Below, piece by piece: positions 28,194 to 37,496 of a stretch of DNA of 64,000 nt (the first letter of the stretch is position 1; every line of letters starts with the position of its first letter). The stretch spans positions 62,001 through 126,000 of the forward strand of contig NZ_QPKV01000002.1 in assembly GCF_003339865.1 (NCBI RefSeq), in the 5' to 3' direction. The notes beneath the pieces are model-generated. The model did no database searches and was not told the origin of the DNA. It was given only the letters and a program-made list of their open reading frames with translations. The position numbers and the translations under genes were made by a program. The stretch is from Pedobacter chinensis. GTDB taxonomy: Bacteria > Bacteroidota > Bacteroidia > Sphingobacteriales > Sphingobacteriaceae.

Positions 28194-29083
28194 ATCCATT
28201 TAATTCCTTTTTTGAGTAACTGCAAAGTTTTGTATTCCTCAGAATTAACCTCAGGTTGAAAATTATATGCCCAATTGGCTTGTGGAGGTAAACTCATTAA
28301 AATTGATTCAATTCTGCCATTTGTTTCCAATCCAAATTTAGTTCCTGAATCATAAACCAGGTTAAACTCAACATAGCGGCTGCGTCGTTGATATTGCCAT
28401 TGCTTTTGAATTTCAGTAAATTCTTTATCCCGGTTTCGATCAATTAACTCGGTATAAACAGGCAAAAATGTTTCGCCAATATTTATTGAAAAATCCAGAA
28501 TTTCCTCCCAACTCAAATTTGTATTTTCTGGTTTCAACCGATCATAAAAGATCCCTCCAATACCCCGTGTTTCTTCGCGATGTTTGATGAAGAAATAGTC
28601 ATCGGCATGAGTTTTGAATTTTGGATAGAAATCTTTGTTGAAATCATCGCAGGCTTGCTTTAATTTGTGATGAAAAAAACGGGCATCATTTTCAAAAACG
28701 TAATGCGGTGTTAAATCGATACCACCACCAAACCACCTTGTATTTTCATTTAATTCGAAATAACGAATATTCATATGAATAATTGGAACCAAAGGATGAT
28801 TTGGATGAATAACAATAGAAACACCAGTTGCAAAAAAATCATCTTCTGTAACCTGAAATGCTTTTTTCACGGCCTCAGGCAATTTTCCATATACAGCAGA
28901 GAAATTAACGCCGCCTTTTTCAATAATAGCACCATGCTGCATAATTCGTGTACGGCCACCTCCCCCACCTTCTCTTTCCCAAATTTCTTCCTCGAATTTC
29001 CCTTTGCCATCAGCAATTTCCAATCCCCTGCAAATTTCGTCCTGAATTTGCTGATAACGCGCTGCTACTTCTTCCTTAAACAT
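28190..29083 (-). CDS. hemF: Oxygen-dependent coproporphyrinogen III oxidase
   Basis: 297 aa, equal to the usual length. Converts coproporphyrinogen III to protoporphyrinogen IX with O2, a heme-synthesis step, implying at least microaerobic growth. Family signature blocks: GGGGGRTRIMQHGAIIEKGG (near 40-59), the catalytic-site FELNENTRWFGGGIDLTPHY and RRSRYVEFNLVYDSGTKFGL. Located between nfi (convergent) and an MFS gene 99 bp upstream on the same strand, which may or may not share a transcript. Confidence 0.96.
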   Translation of the reverse strand: MFKEEVAARYQQIQDEICRGLEIADGKGKFEEEIWEREGGGGGRTRIMQHGAIIEKGGVNFSAVYGKLPEAVKKAFQVTEDDFFATGVSIVIHPNHPLVPIIHMNIRYFELNENTRWFGGGIDLTPHYVFENDARFFHHKLKQACDDFNKDFYPKFKTHADDYFFIKHREETRGIGGIFYDRLKPENTNLSWEEILDFSINIGETFLPVYTELIDRNRDKEFTEIQKQWQYQRRSRYVEFNLVYDSGTKFGLETNGRIESILMSLPPQANWAYNFQPEVNSEEYKTLQLLKKGIKWI

Positions 29084-29182
29084 GGTAAACCTTGTATTTC
29101 AATACAAATTTAAGTCTATTAAAATAGCTATGACGATTTATGTTTAGATAGTACATTTTATTGACAATGCGCGGAAAGAAAA

Positions 29183-30415
29183 CTAATCTTCCAAATAATC
29201 TAAATCTTTACTGAAACTTTCTTTTAACTGGCTTAAGCCAAACATTGCTATGATGGTTAGAATAGCCATAACTAAATATCCGGCGGTAATTAAACCGTAC
29301 TTTTCAGCCAAAAATTCAAATAAAAATGTAATTGGGATTAAAGCACCGCGAACAAAATTGGGTGCCGTTGTGGTTACTGTAGCACGAATATTTGTTCCAA
29401 ATTGTTCTGAAGCAATGGTAACAAATGTTGCCCAGTAACCTACAGAAAAGCCCATAAACAGGCAAATCCATACAAAGGAATCGCTGTTCAGGCCGAAACT
29501 GGTTAAATAAACAATCACACTAATAACAGACAATAAATGAAAGATGAACACCGTTTTCTTTCTGGATTTGAGTACTTGAGAAAGTAGTCCTGTTACTACA
29601 TCGCCAATAGCGATGCCAAAGTAAGTGAACATAATCCCGGTACCTGCTTTTAATGGTTCGGTGGCACCTAATGCTTTTCCAAACTCGGGTGCGAGTGTAA
29701 CCAATATACCAACCATAAACCATAACGGTATGCCAATTAAAATACAATACAGATATTTCAGGAAACGTTTCTTGTTGTTAAAGAGCATGAAGATATCTCC
29801 TTTAGCAACTTCCTTTTGATTGGCTGCGTGTTTGAACATCCCCGATTCAAAAGTGCCGACACGAAGTAAAAGTAAAATCAATCCCATTCCTCCACCTACA
29901 AAATATGATGTTTGCCAGGTATATTTAGCGGCAACTGTAGCGGCAACTGCTGCTCCCAATAAGCCAATGGCACCTACGATCATTGTTCCGTAACCGCGTT
30001 TTTCTTTATCCATTGTTTCGGCAACAAGTGTAATTCCAGCACCAAGTTCTCCTGCCAATCCGATTCCTGCAATAAACCTGATTATTGCGTAACTGTTTAC
30101 TGAGGTCACAAATCCATTTGCAATATTGGCCAGGGAATATAAAAGGATTGATCCGAACAGTACTTTTATCCGGCCAAGTTTATCGCCCATAATTCCCCAA
30201 AGTATACCACCTAAAAGCAAACCAAACATTTGTGAATTGATGATCAAAAAACCGTCAGATTGCATGTTTTCTGCAGGCACGCCAATTTCAGTTAAACTCT
30301 GTACACGTACAACAGAGAATAAAACAAGATCATAAATATCTACAAAATAGCCTAATGCGGCTACAATGACTAAGAAAACAACATTTCGGTTATTGGCTTT
30401 TAATTGGGAATCCAT
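29183..30415 (-). CDS. MFS transporter (metabolite:H+ symporter type)
   Basis: 410 aa, twelve membrane segments. The loop after helix 2, GDKLGRIKVLFGSILLYSLA, is the major-facilitator motif A of the sugar/metabolite symporter group, and RFIAGIGLAGELGAGITLVAE is the matching helix-4 block. The N-terminal FVDIYDLVLFSVVR resembles the acid-symporter branch. Substrate unknown. Upstream of hemF on the same strand. Confidence 0.85.
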   Translation of the reverse strand: MDSQLKANNRNVVFLVIVAALGYFVDIYDLVLFSVVRVQSLTEIGVPAENMQSDGFLIINSQMFGLLLGGILWGIMGDKLGRIKVLFGSILLYSLANIANGFVTSVNSYAIIRFIAGIGLAGELGAGITLVAETMDKEKRGYGTMIVGAIGLLGAAVAATVAAKYTWQTSYFVGGGMGLILLLLRVGTFESGMFKHAANQKEVAKGDIFMLFNNKKRFLKYLYCILIGIPLWFMVGILVTLAPEFGKALGATEPLKAGTGIMFTYFGIAIGDVVTGLLSQVLKSRKKTVFIFHLLSVISVIVYLTSFGLNSDSFVWICLFMGFSVGYWATFVTIASEQFGTNIRATVTTTAPNFVRGALIPITFLFEFLAEKYGLITAGYLVMAILTIIAMFGLSQLKESFSKDLDYLED

Positions 30416-30474
30416 TTAAGTATTTGGTTTATTTGCTGAAAATACAAATAAGCACAAATAAATAAAATAGATAT

Positions 30475-30505
30475 TAAAAAATAAAAGCCACTCGAGGTGG
30501 CTCTT
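30475..30505 (-). terminator. Terminator for the small lipoprotein gene
   Basis: On the minus strand AGCCAC-CTCGAG-type stem pairs GAGCCACC with GGTGGCTC-like bases and is followed by TTTTATTTTTT. It lies just after the stop of the 30.5-30.7 kb gene. Confidence 0.65.
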
Positions 30506-30511
30506 ATCTGC

Positions 30512-30700
30512 CTACATTGGAGGCGTAGTTCTTGTTGTGTCAGGCGGCGTTGTGGTTGATGTTGTATCCATTGGAGCCGTCGTGGTCGAATCCGTCAATG
30601 TACTGTCTGAAGAACCAGCCATGTTTTTAGACGAATTGCATGCTGATGTAGCTATCATTAATGAGCCGGCAAAAGCAAGACTTAAAATTATTTTTTTCAT
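30512..30700 (-). CDS. Small Thr-rich lipoprotein
   Basis: 62 aa from the ATG at 30698-30700; an upstream start at 30742 would add 14 residues before an otherwise perfect signal sequence and is not favoured. MKKIILSLAFAGSLMIATSAC is a lipoprotein signal with the lipidated Cys after TSA. The rest is a low-complexity tail rich in Thr, Ser, Asp and Pro, ending TTPPDTTRTTPPM. No domain. Monocistronic with its own terminator. Function unknown. Confidence 0.7.
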   Translation of the reverse strand: MKKIILSLAFAGSLMIATSACNSSKNMAGSSDSTLTDSTTTAPMDTTSTTTPPDTTRTTPPM

Positions 30701-30850
30701 AGTTTTTATTGTTATCTCTAATCTTAACAACCTTATAATCATTTGGTTTTATTTTTTTTGGTTTTCAGCGCAACATATCAAACAGATCGTATTGATTTGC
30801 AGGTAATTACCAATAAAAATATAGCGTTGAGCAATAATAACTTCAAATAT

Positions 30851-31156
30851 TTAATGATGAATTTTTAATTTATCCAACAAATCCGGAGAAACATTTTCTG
30901 CGTAGACCCCATAAGCATCAACCAAAACTCCTTTTAAATTACCAACATTTGATGAAATGGCGTAAACCACGGCACTATCTGCCGGATCGGTCATGCCTTC
31001 GAAGCGATAAACTTCATCTATTTCGAATTCTTCGGGCATTAAGCGTAATTCAATCTCTTTACACTCTAAAGCATCGGGGGTTAAATTAAAATCTAATTGA
31101 TAACCCCGAGTGTCTAAATCGGCTAGTGCTGCCGTAACGGTATCATATACATGCAT
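30851..31156 (-). CDS. Conserved small protein of unknown function (often misnamed PRPP synthetase)
   Basis: 101 aa, soluble, acidic, no signal peptide. Conserved core FEIDEVYRFEGMTDPADSAVVYAISS followed by KGVLVDAYGVYAE is shared with a Bacteroidetes family that databases often label phosphoribosylpyrophosphate synthetase; here there is none of the PRPP-synthetase nucleotide or PRPP-binding motifs and the length is a third of that enzyme. It faces the DUF4442 gene head to head with an 80 bp gap holding two TTACTAA-type direct repeats. Confidence 0.75.
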   Translation of the reverse strand: MHVYDTVTAALADLDTRGYQLDFNLTPDALECKEIELRLMPEEFEIDEVYRFEGMTDPADSAVVYAISSNVGNLKGVLVDAYGVYAENVSPDLLDKLKIHH

Positions 31157-31236
31157 AGCTCTAATTTACTAAAATATTACTAAAACATCGTCTATAAAAC
31201 TTTAAAAGGTGGCAAAACTTTCTGATATTAGTAAAT

Positions 31237-31722
31237 ATGATTATTTCTCAAAACACCCTAAAATGGGTAATGCGTCTTTATCCGCCATTGTTTTTCCAGC
31301 GCATTTGGGTTCAGAAATTTGAAGATGATTTTAAAAGTTGTACTGTTAAACTGAGCAAAAGTTTCTTAAATAAAAACTATAATGGCTCTATTTTCGGAGG
31401 TACGATTTACGCTGCAACAGATCCGTTTTACGCGTTGCTGTTTGATCAATTGATGCAACGACGGGGTTTCAAAGTTCGGGTGTGGTTAAAAAGTGCATCA
31501 ATACAATATTTAAAACCTGGTCGCTCTAATTTATATTTTACCATTCGTGTTACTGATGAAATGATCAATGAAGCAGAGCAGGCATTAAAAACCATCGGAA
31601 AGTTTGTTAAAGCATATCCAATGGAAATTATAGATAAAAACGGAGTGCTTTGTGCTACCGTAATGAATGAAGTATATATCCGAAATCTGCACCAGGGCGA
31701 AACGCCAACTGTTGCTTATTAA
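31237..31722 (+). CDS. DUF4442 hotdog-fold protein (thioesterase-like)
   Basis: 161 aa. The block NYNGSIFGGTIYAATDPFYALLF near 45-67 and IQYLKPGRSNLYFTIRVTDE are typical of the DUF4442 branch of the hotdog acyl-CoA thioesterase superfamily. Substrate unknown. Only 7 bp separate its stop from the AlbA_2-domain gene, so both are likely on one mRNA. Confidence 0.8.
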   Translation: MIISQNTLKWVMRLYPPLFFQRIWVQKFEDDFKSCTVKLSKSFLNKNYNGSIFGGTIYAATDPFYALLFDQLMQRRGFKVRVWLKSASIQYLKPGRSNLYFTIRVTDEMINEAEQALKTIGKFVKAYPMEIIDKNGVLCATVMNEVYIRNLHQGETPTVAY

Positions 31723-31729
31723 TTGTAAT

Positions 31730-32356
31730 ATGGCGAGTATTAAGAGTTTGATTTTGCAGGGTGAGGGCGTTACGCTCGATTTTAAAAAAACCATTACCAA
31801 TACAGGAAAAATTGCAAAAAGTTTAGTGGCTTTCGCTAATAATAAAGGTGGGAAATTACTGGTTGGTGTTGCAGATGATGGCACAATTAAAGGTGTAAAA
31901 TCAGAGGAGGAAGAGAAATACATGATTCTTACCTCCGCACATCAGTTTTGCAAACCGGCCATAGAACCATATTTTGAGGAGGTTTATGTTGACGATAAAC
32001 TTGTATTGGTGGTCAACATTCCTGAAAGCGACACAAAGCCCCATTACGCCTTAGATGATCAAAAAAAATGGTGGGCTTATATTCGGATAGATGACAAAAG
32101 TGTTTTGGCAAGTAAAATTATAGTGGAGGTTTTAAAAAATGATTATAAAGATAAAGGAGTACTCATTTCTTACTCTGATAATGAAAAAAAACTTCTGGAA
32201 TATCTCGATAGCAACGAACGAATCACACTTAAAGAACTTAGTAAACTGCTTAGATGTTCCTATCGTAAAGCTCAAAAAATTCTGGTAAATCTAATTTTGA
32301 CCAATGTAATCAAAGCATATACATCAGAAAAAGAAGAATATTTTGTGGCCGTGTAG
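31730..32356 (+). CDS. AlbA_2 (Schlafen-like) domain protein with C-terminal winged helix
   Basis: 208 aa from the ATG at 31730, chosen because it starts 8 bp after the DUF4442 stop; a frame to 31667 exists but overlaps that gene by 56 bp. The AlbA_2 domain (about 10-130) shows EGVTLDFKKTI, LVAFANNKGGKLLVGVADDG and VNIPESDTKPHYA. The tail (about 150-208) looks like a winged-helix DNA-binding unit (ERITLKELSKLLRCSYRKAQ). AlbA_2 proteins act in transcription control and, in some bacteria, phage defence, but the family role is broad; no defence genes adjoin. Followed directly by a repeat array. Confidence 0.75.
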   Translation: MASIKSLILQGEGVTLDFKKTITNTGKIAKSLVAFANNKGGKLLVGVADDGTIKGVKSEEEEKYMILTSAHQFCKPAIEPYFEEVYVDDKLVLVVNIPESDTKPHYALDDQKKWWAYIRIDDKSVLASKIIVEVLKNDYKDKGVLISYSDNEKKLLEYLDSNERITLKELSKLLRCSYRKAQKILVNLILTNVIKAYTSEKEEYFVAV

Positions 32357-32369
32357 TAGGCCGAGCGAA

Positions 32370-33556
32370 ATGCTTGAAACTTCGTAGCTTCCCGCTTTGC
32401 TAAAAGCCAGCATGACGTGGTAATTAGTCATTATGCTTAAAAAACCATACATGAACGTTCGTCATCCTGAACTTGTTTCAGGACCTTAGTAGCATGAACA
32501 CATAACGGAAAAGATGCTGAAACAAGTTCAGCATGACGTGATGGTTAGGTATTATGCTTAAAAAACCATACATGAACGGTCGTCATCCTGAACTTGTTTC
32601 AGGACCTTAATAACATGAACACATAACGGAAAAGATGCTGACCACGAAGTAGCTATGGTGGCTAGGTATCATGCTTAAAAACCACACATGAACGGTCGTC
32701 ATCCTGAATTTATTTCAGGACCTAAATGGCATGAACGCATCGCATAAAAAGATGCTGATCACGAAGTAGCTACAAGACCTTTAAAGTTAATACTTACACT
32801 TGTAAAACAAGTTCACCATGACGTAGTGGGTTGGTAAGGCGCTTAAAAAACCATACACGAACGGTCGTCTTCCTGAACTTGTTTCAGGACCTAAATGGCA
32901 TGAGCATATCGCATAAAAAGATGCTGATCACGAAGTAGCTACAAGACCTTTAAAGTTAATACTTACACTTGTAAAACAAGTTCACCATGACGTAGTGGGT
33001 TGGTAAGGCGCTTAAAAAACCATACACGAACGGTCGTCTTCCTGAACTTGTTTCAGGACCTAAATGGCATGAGCATATCGCATGAAAGATGCTGAAACAA
33101 GTTCAGCATGACGTGGTGGCTTGGTAAGGTGCTTAAAAAACCAAACATGAACGGTCGTCATTCTGAACTTGTTTCAGGACCTAAATGGTGTGAACACATA
33201 ACGGAAAAGATGCTGAAACAAGTTCAACATGACGTGGTGGCTTGGTAAGGTGCTCTTAAAAAAACATATATGAACGGTCGTCATTCTGAACTTGTTTCAG
33301 GACCTAAATGGCATGAGCACATCGCATAAAAGGATGCTGAAACAAGTTCAGCATGACGTGATGGTTAGGTATTATGCTTAAAAAACCATACATGAACGGT
33401 CGTCATCCTGAATTTATTTCAGAACCTAAATGGTGTGAACACATAACGGAAAAGATGCTGAAACAAGTTCAACATGACGTGGTGGCTAGGTATCAAACTT
33501 AAAAAACCAAAAATGAACGGTCGTCATTCCTGAACCAAATGCCATGAATAATTAAC
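32370..33556. repeat. Tandem array of long palindromic repeats, eight units plus a partial (family D)
   Basis: Units start at about 32461, 32582, 32698, 32867, 33036, 33157, 33280, 33402 and a partial at 33523; periods are 116-123 bp, except 169 bp for units 3 and 4, which carry the same extra piece of about 48 bp and are almost identical. Most units hold a hairpin whose arms CTGAACTTGTTTCAG and CTGAAACAAGTTCAG flank a spacer with CATGAACACATAACG or similar; arms end in GTCATC and CATGACG. Units are joined by a CTTAAAAAACCATACATGAA linker and ACGGTCGTC. A scrap of another repeat (ACTTCGTAGCTT) precedes it. No coding frame is conserved. Confidence 0.92.
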
Positions 33557-33607
33557 TTTTGGCTAATCGTTTCTTTTGAAATTAAAAAAACCGACCTTTG
33601 CAAACTT

Positions 33608-34978
33608 ATGTTTTCTAAAATTTACGCCAGATATAAACCCTATTATAAAGAAAATCTTCATCTGGCATTACCTATTGTAGGTTCTCAGGTTGGACATACT
33701 TTAGTACATATGGCCGATAGTATCATTGTAGGTCATTTTACTGATACCACTCAACTCGCTGCCGTATCGTTAGTGAATAGTATTTTTATTCTGATCATGG
33801 TTATAGGTTTAGGAATTTCCTACGGATTAACCCCATTAATTGCTCAGGAAAATGGTCGCCAGAACTATGAAGAATGTGGAAAGCTTTTATCCAATAGCTT
33901 GATCATTAATATTCTGATAGGAATCTTTCTATACTTGCTTGTTCATTTTGGTGTATTATTGATCATAGATCATTTAAATCAAACTCCTGCTGTTGTTTCT
34001 TATGCTAAGCCTTATTTAGGTTTACTATCGGTTTCTATTATCCCCCTTCTGATCTTCCAAACCTTTAAGCAGTTTGCAGAAGGATTGGGTTTTACAAAAC
34101 AGGCTATGTTTATTTCTATTTGGGGCAATGCATTAAATATTACTTTGGGCATCATTTTCGTAAAGGGAATGTTTGGCATAAAATCAATGGGGGTTAGCGG
34201 TGTTGGATTAAGTACTCTTATTGACAGGCTTTTGATGGCTACCGTAATGGCTATTTATGTTTTACGTTCAGAGAATTTTAAGAAGTACCTCGTTAATTTT
34301 AAGGCAACGTTTATAGATCAGATCAGAGCGATTAAAATTATTAAAATTGGAGCTCCTGTTGCTATGCAGTACGCTTTTGAAATCAGCGCTTTTAGTGGGG
34401 CCGCCGTATTGATTGGTACAATCGGTGCTGTAGAACAAGCTGCGCATCAAATTGCGATTAGCTTGGCCGCTATGACTTATATGATTGCCAGTGGAGTGGC
34501 CTCTGCCGCAACCATTAAAACGGGCAATAATTTTGGTAAAAATAATTTTGATGATCTGCGCAAATCGGCGATTGCCAGCTATCATGTGATTCTATTATTT
34601 ATGTCATGTACAGCTTTGATTTTCATGGCTGCAAATAAAGTATTGCCTTTTATCTACACAGAGGATTTAAAAGTTGTGCCTATTGCAGCACAGCTGCTAA
34701 TTATTGCAGGCTTTTTTCAATTGTTTGATGGCACTCAAGTTGTTGGGCTTGGTGTATTAAGAGGTATTGGGGATGTAAATATTCCAACTTTCATTACATT
34801 TTTAGCTTACTGGGTAGTTGGGATTCCAGTTGGTTATGTTTTGGGCTTCCATTTTGGCTTAGGTGTTAACGGAATTTGGTATGGTTTAACACTTGGTTTA
34901 TTAACCGCCTCTATCCTATTATTTTTGAGGTTTCAGAATAAAACAAAGAATTTAAATCGCAGTAGTGCTATAGTGTAA
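33608..34978 (+). CDS. MATE family multidrug efflux transporter (NorM-like)
   Basis: 456 aa, twelve membrane helices in two halves. LALPIVGSQVGHTLVHMADSIIVGHF is the classic first-helix MATE block, and the second half has GAPVAMQYAFEISAFSGAAVLIG and VGIPVGYVLGFHFGLGVNGIWYG. It exports cationic compounds with Na+ or H+ exchange; substrate not predictable. The start lies about 50 bp after the hairpin-repeat array. Confidence 0.9.
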   Translation: MFSKIYARYKPYYKENLHLALPIVGSQVGHTLVHMADSIIVGHFTDTTQLAAVSLVNSIFILIMVIGLGISYGLTPLIAQENGRQNYEECGKLLSNSLIINILIGIFLYLLVHFGVLLIIDHLNQTPAVVSYAKPYLGLLSVSIIPLLIFQTFKQFAEGLGFTKQAMFISIWGNALNITLGIIFVKGMFGIKSMGVSGVGLSTLIDRLLMATVMAIYVLRSENFKKYLVNFKATFIDQIRAIKIIKIGAPVAMQYAFEISAFSGAAVLIGTIGAVEQAAHQIAISLAAMTYMIASGVASAATIKTGNNFGKNNFDDLRKSAIASYHVILLFMSCTALIFMAANKVLPFIYTEDLKVVPIAAQLLIIAGFFQLFDGTQVVGLGVLRGIGDVNIPTFITFLAYWVVGIPVGYVLGFHFGLGVNGIWYGLTLGLLTASILLFLRFQNKTKNLNRSSAIV

Positions 34979-35111
34979 TAGGGTTACGTTTATTGTAGAG
35001 CTTAATAGTATTTTTAATCCCTTCTACGCTAAACTCATCCTTAGCCAAAAAAAGTCTAATAATTCCTTATCATTCTTTGCTTTTTGAAAATGACAGTATA
35101 CGGTTTAGCTG

Positions 35112-35846
35112 TTATTTACCCCCCACATTTACAACTACACCAATAGTGAAAATTGAGTTTCCTGCAGACATGTAATCTCTATTCTTCAATCCAATATTAC
35201 TACTCGTGGTGTATTGAAGCTGAATTACCTTGCTAAGTGCCATTCTTGTGAAGAAAATAGGTTCAAAGAAAATGTTATCTTCCTTACGTTGAACAACACC
35301 ATTTAAAAAGAATCGATCCATTTTTACATGACTGATTCTTAATGCCGTTCCGTAATTTATTGGAAAGTCTTTTCCAAACAACCTCAGGTTATTTTTCTTT
35401 TTAGAACTATAATTAACTTGTAAGAATGATTTTCTATAATCAACCTCCTGCAACTCACTACTAATGAGTACATCATCTTTGTAATCTCTGAAAGTAATAT
35501 CGCTCCAACCCTTTCCAACACCACCATAAATTTCAATGATTCGATTGTTATCAGGACCAAAAGTATCAAAATAACCTCCGCCAATTTCAATTAACTTATG
35601 ATCAAAATCTTTCGATTTTCGTTCGCTATTCATTGCTGAACCACTAAAAAGAACACCTAGGTGATTAGACACTGCATATGCACCATTGATACTGGCATTA
35701 CCTTTAAGCGAAATATGTCCGCCACCACTAAACTCGCCTTGCTGACTAAGCATGGGCGTATTGGGAACATTAGGCATATAAACTGAAGAACAACTGCTGG
35801 CAAAAAGTGCTAAAACGGGGAAAGCTAAACGTAAGTATTTATTCAT
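35112..35846 (-). CDS. Outer-membrane lipoprotein-like protein of unknown function
   Basis: 244 aa from the ATG at 35844-35846; a start at 35876 would add ten residues before the signal. MNKYLRLAFPVLALFASSC is a lipoprotein signal. The body alternates short hydrophobic and polar strands (for example GGGHISLKGNASINGAYAV, IEIYGGVGKGWSDITF) and ends in beta-rich FTIGVVVNVGGK, so a small beta-barrel or beta-sandwich is likely. No family is recognised. Located 38 bp downstream of the TruC-like gene. Confidence 0.6.
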   Translation of the reverse strand: MNKYLRLAFPVLALFASSCSSVYMPNVPNTPMLSQQGEFSGGGHISLKGNASINGAYAVSNHLGVLFSGSAMNSERKSKDFDHKLIEIGGGYFDTFGPDNNRIIEIYGGVGKGWSDITFRDYKDDVLISSELQEVDYRKSFLQVNYSSKKKNNLRLFGKDFPINYGTALRISHVKMDRFFLNGVVQRKEDNIFFEPIFFTRMALSKVIQLQYTTSSNIGLKNRDYMSAGNSIFTIGVVVNVGGK

Positions 35847-35884
35847 AGATGATTTATAAACAGTTTTTCCTGACAAAAATTGTG

Positions 35885-36568
35885 CTAGAGTTTCATTTTC
35901 ATGAAATCCATCACTCTTTTAAACTCACTATGCAAATCAGCTTTTAAGTGAATTCTTTCTGAAGTAACTGGATGTGAAAAGCTTAACGCTGAAGCGTGCA
36001 AAAGCATGGTGGTCATATTCCATTGTTCTAAAAAGAACTTGTTTTGTTTATTGCATCCGTGCGTTCTATCTCCTATTATTGGATGAAGGATATGACTAAA
36101 ATGCCTTCTTAACTGGTGCATTCTACCTGTTTTTGGAGTTGCGCTTACCAAAGAGTATCTGGAAGTTGAATGTTTTCCAAATGCGATGTCAACTTCTGCT
36201 CTTTGCAATGTTTTAAAAGATGTATATGCATCCTGCATGGTTCCATTTTCTTTTGCCAAAGGATAATCAATATCCATGCTATCAGGACTAAAACCTCTTA
36301 ATATGGCTAAGTATTCTTTATCAGTTTCTCCATTCATAAATTGCTGATGCATAGCAATTTCAGATGACTTATCAAAAGCAAAAAGTAAGATCCCGCTGGT
36401 CTTTCTATCAAGCCTGTGTACTGGGCTAACATGCTTTCCTACCTGATCGCGAAGCATTTGTAAAGCAAATTCAGTAGCATCTCTGGCAATAGATGATTGA
36501 TGTACCAACAAACCATGAGGCTTGTTAATGGCAATTAAATGTTCATCCTGATAAATAATCTCCAACAT
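35885..36568 (-). CDS. truC: RluA-family tRNA pseudouridine synthase (TruC-like)
   Basis: 227 aa. Converts uridine to pseudouridine; the TruC branch acts at tRNA position 65. Catalytic block HRLDRKTSGILLFAFDK has the conserved Asp near residue 56; the C-terminal RMHQLRRHFSHILHPIIGDRTHG is the typical RluA RNA-binding segment. Length matches TruC (no S4 domain). Same strand as the frameshifted deacetylase gene, 23 bp downstream of it. Confidence 0.85.
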   Translation of the reverse strand: MLEIIYQDEHLIAINKPHGLLVHQSSIARDATEFALQMLRDQVGKHVSPVHRLDRKTSGILLFAFDKSSEIAMHQQFMNGETDKEYLAILRGFSPDSMDIDYPLAKENGTMQDAYTSFKTLQRAEVDIAFGKHSTSRYSLVSATPKTGRMHQLRRHFSHILHPIIGDRTHGCNKQNKFFLEQWNMTTMLLHASALSFSHPVTSERIHLKADLHSEFKRVMDFMKMKL

Positions 36569-36591
36569 GCGGCGAAGATAAGGATATTGTA

Positions 36592-37496
36592 TTAAGTAAC
36601 TAAATCAAATGCTAATCGGTAAGTATTGCAATGCGCATCTACAATATCTTTAATATCTGCAGAATAGCCTCCACCCATACTGATTTGAACAGGTAAATTT
36701 TTATTTTTACAGGCTTGCAAAACTATTCTGTCCCGTTCTTTACAAGCGGCTTTGCTCAGCGATAATTTACCAAGCTGATCGGTGGAAAGCACATCAACTC
36801 CTGAAAGATAAAACACGAAATCGGGTTTAGACTTTTCAAATGCCACTTTCAAGTTCATTTCCAGTAAGTTTAAATACTCCTCGTCTTGAACGTGATCTTT
36901 CAACGGAACATCGAGGTCTGAAATTTCTTTTCGAAATGGAAAATTTTTGTCGCCATGTATGGAAAAAGTAAATACTCTCGAATCTTTATTAAAAATTTCT
37001 GCAGTTCCATTTCCCTGGTGTACATCTAAATCTATAATTAATATACTTTTACTTAATTTACTATTTAATAGATAATTAGCTGCAACAGCCTGATCATTTA
37101 ATAAACAAAACCTTCTCCCCAATTACTTCCTGAATGATGTGTCCCGCCAGCCACATTAAATGCAATTCCATTATTTAAAGCAAAACATGCTCCATCAATA
37201 GTACCTTGTACAATTCTTAATTCACGCTCCACCAATTGAGCATTTAATGGAAAACCAATTCGCCTTTGTTCTTTTGCTGGTAACGTTAAATCTCTCAATT
37301 GTTCCCAATATTGTTGTTCATGAGTGAAAAGAATTGTCTCTTCCAAAACAGGTTCAGGGCTAAACAAATTGATATGCTCTATTGTTCCTTCGTGAAGTAG
37401 TTGCTCAGGGATCAACTCATATTTCAACATTGGAAATCGATGCCCTTCTGGTAAAGGATGGGCGTACAAAGGATGCCATGCAATTCTAATCATCAA
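36592..37496 (-). pseudogene. Histone-deacetylase-family protein, frameshifted
   Basis: Two adjoining frames on the minus strand together make one normal protein of about 300 aa. The N-terminal part (37098-37496) runs to GGTHHSGSNWGEGF and then hits VY-stop. The C-terminal part continues as FCLLNDQAVAANYLL in the next frame, with the metal/active-site blocks DLDVHQGNGT, YLSGVDVLSTDQLGKLSLS and SMGGGYS. Restoring one T in the TTTT run at 37107-37110 gives GEGFCLLND, the normal reading. Class-II-like HDAC/AcuC proteins remove acyl or acetyl groups. A real mutation, a sequencing error in a homopolymer or recoding are all possible. The N-terminal ATG overlaps the bestrophin stop by 4 bp. Confidence 0.88.

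Noticed and set aside
32461..33556. Possible CRISPR array or tandem-gene remnant
   Set aside because: The units are nearly whole-length repeats with no unique spacers and no conserved frame.
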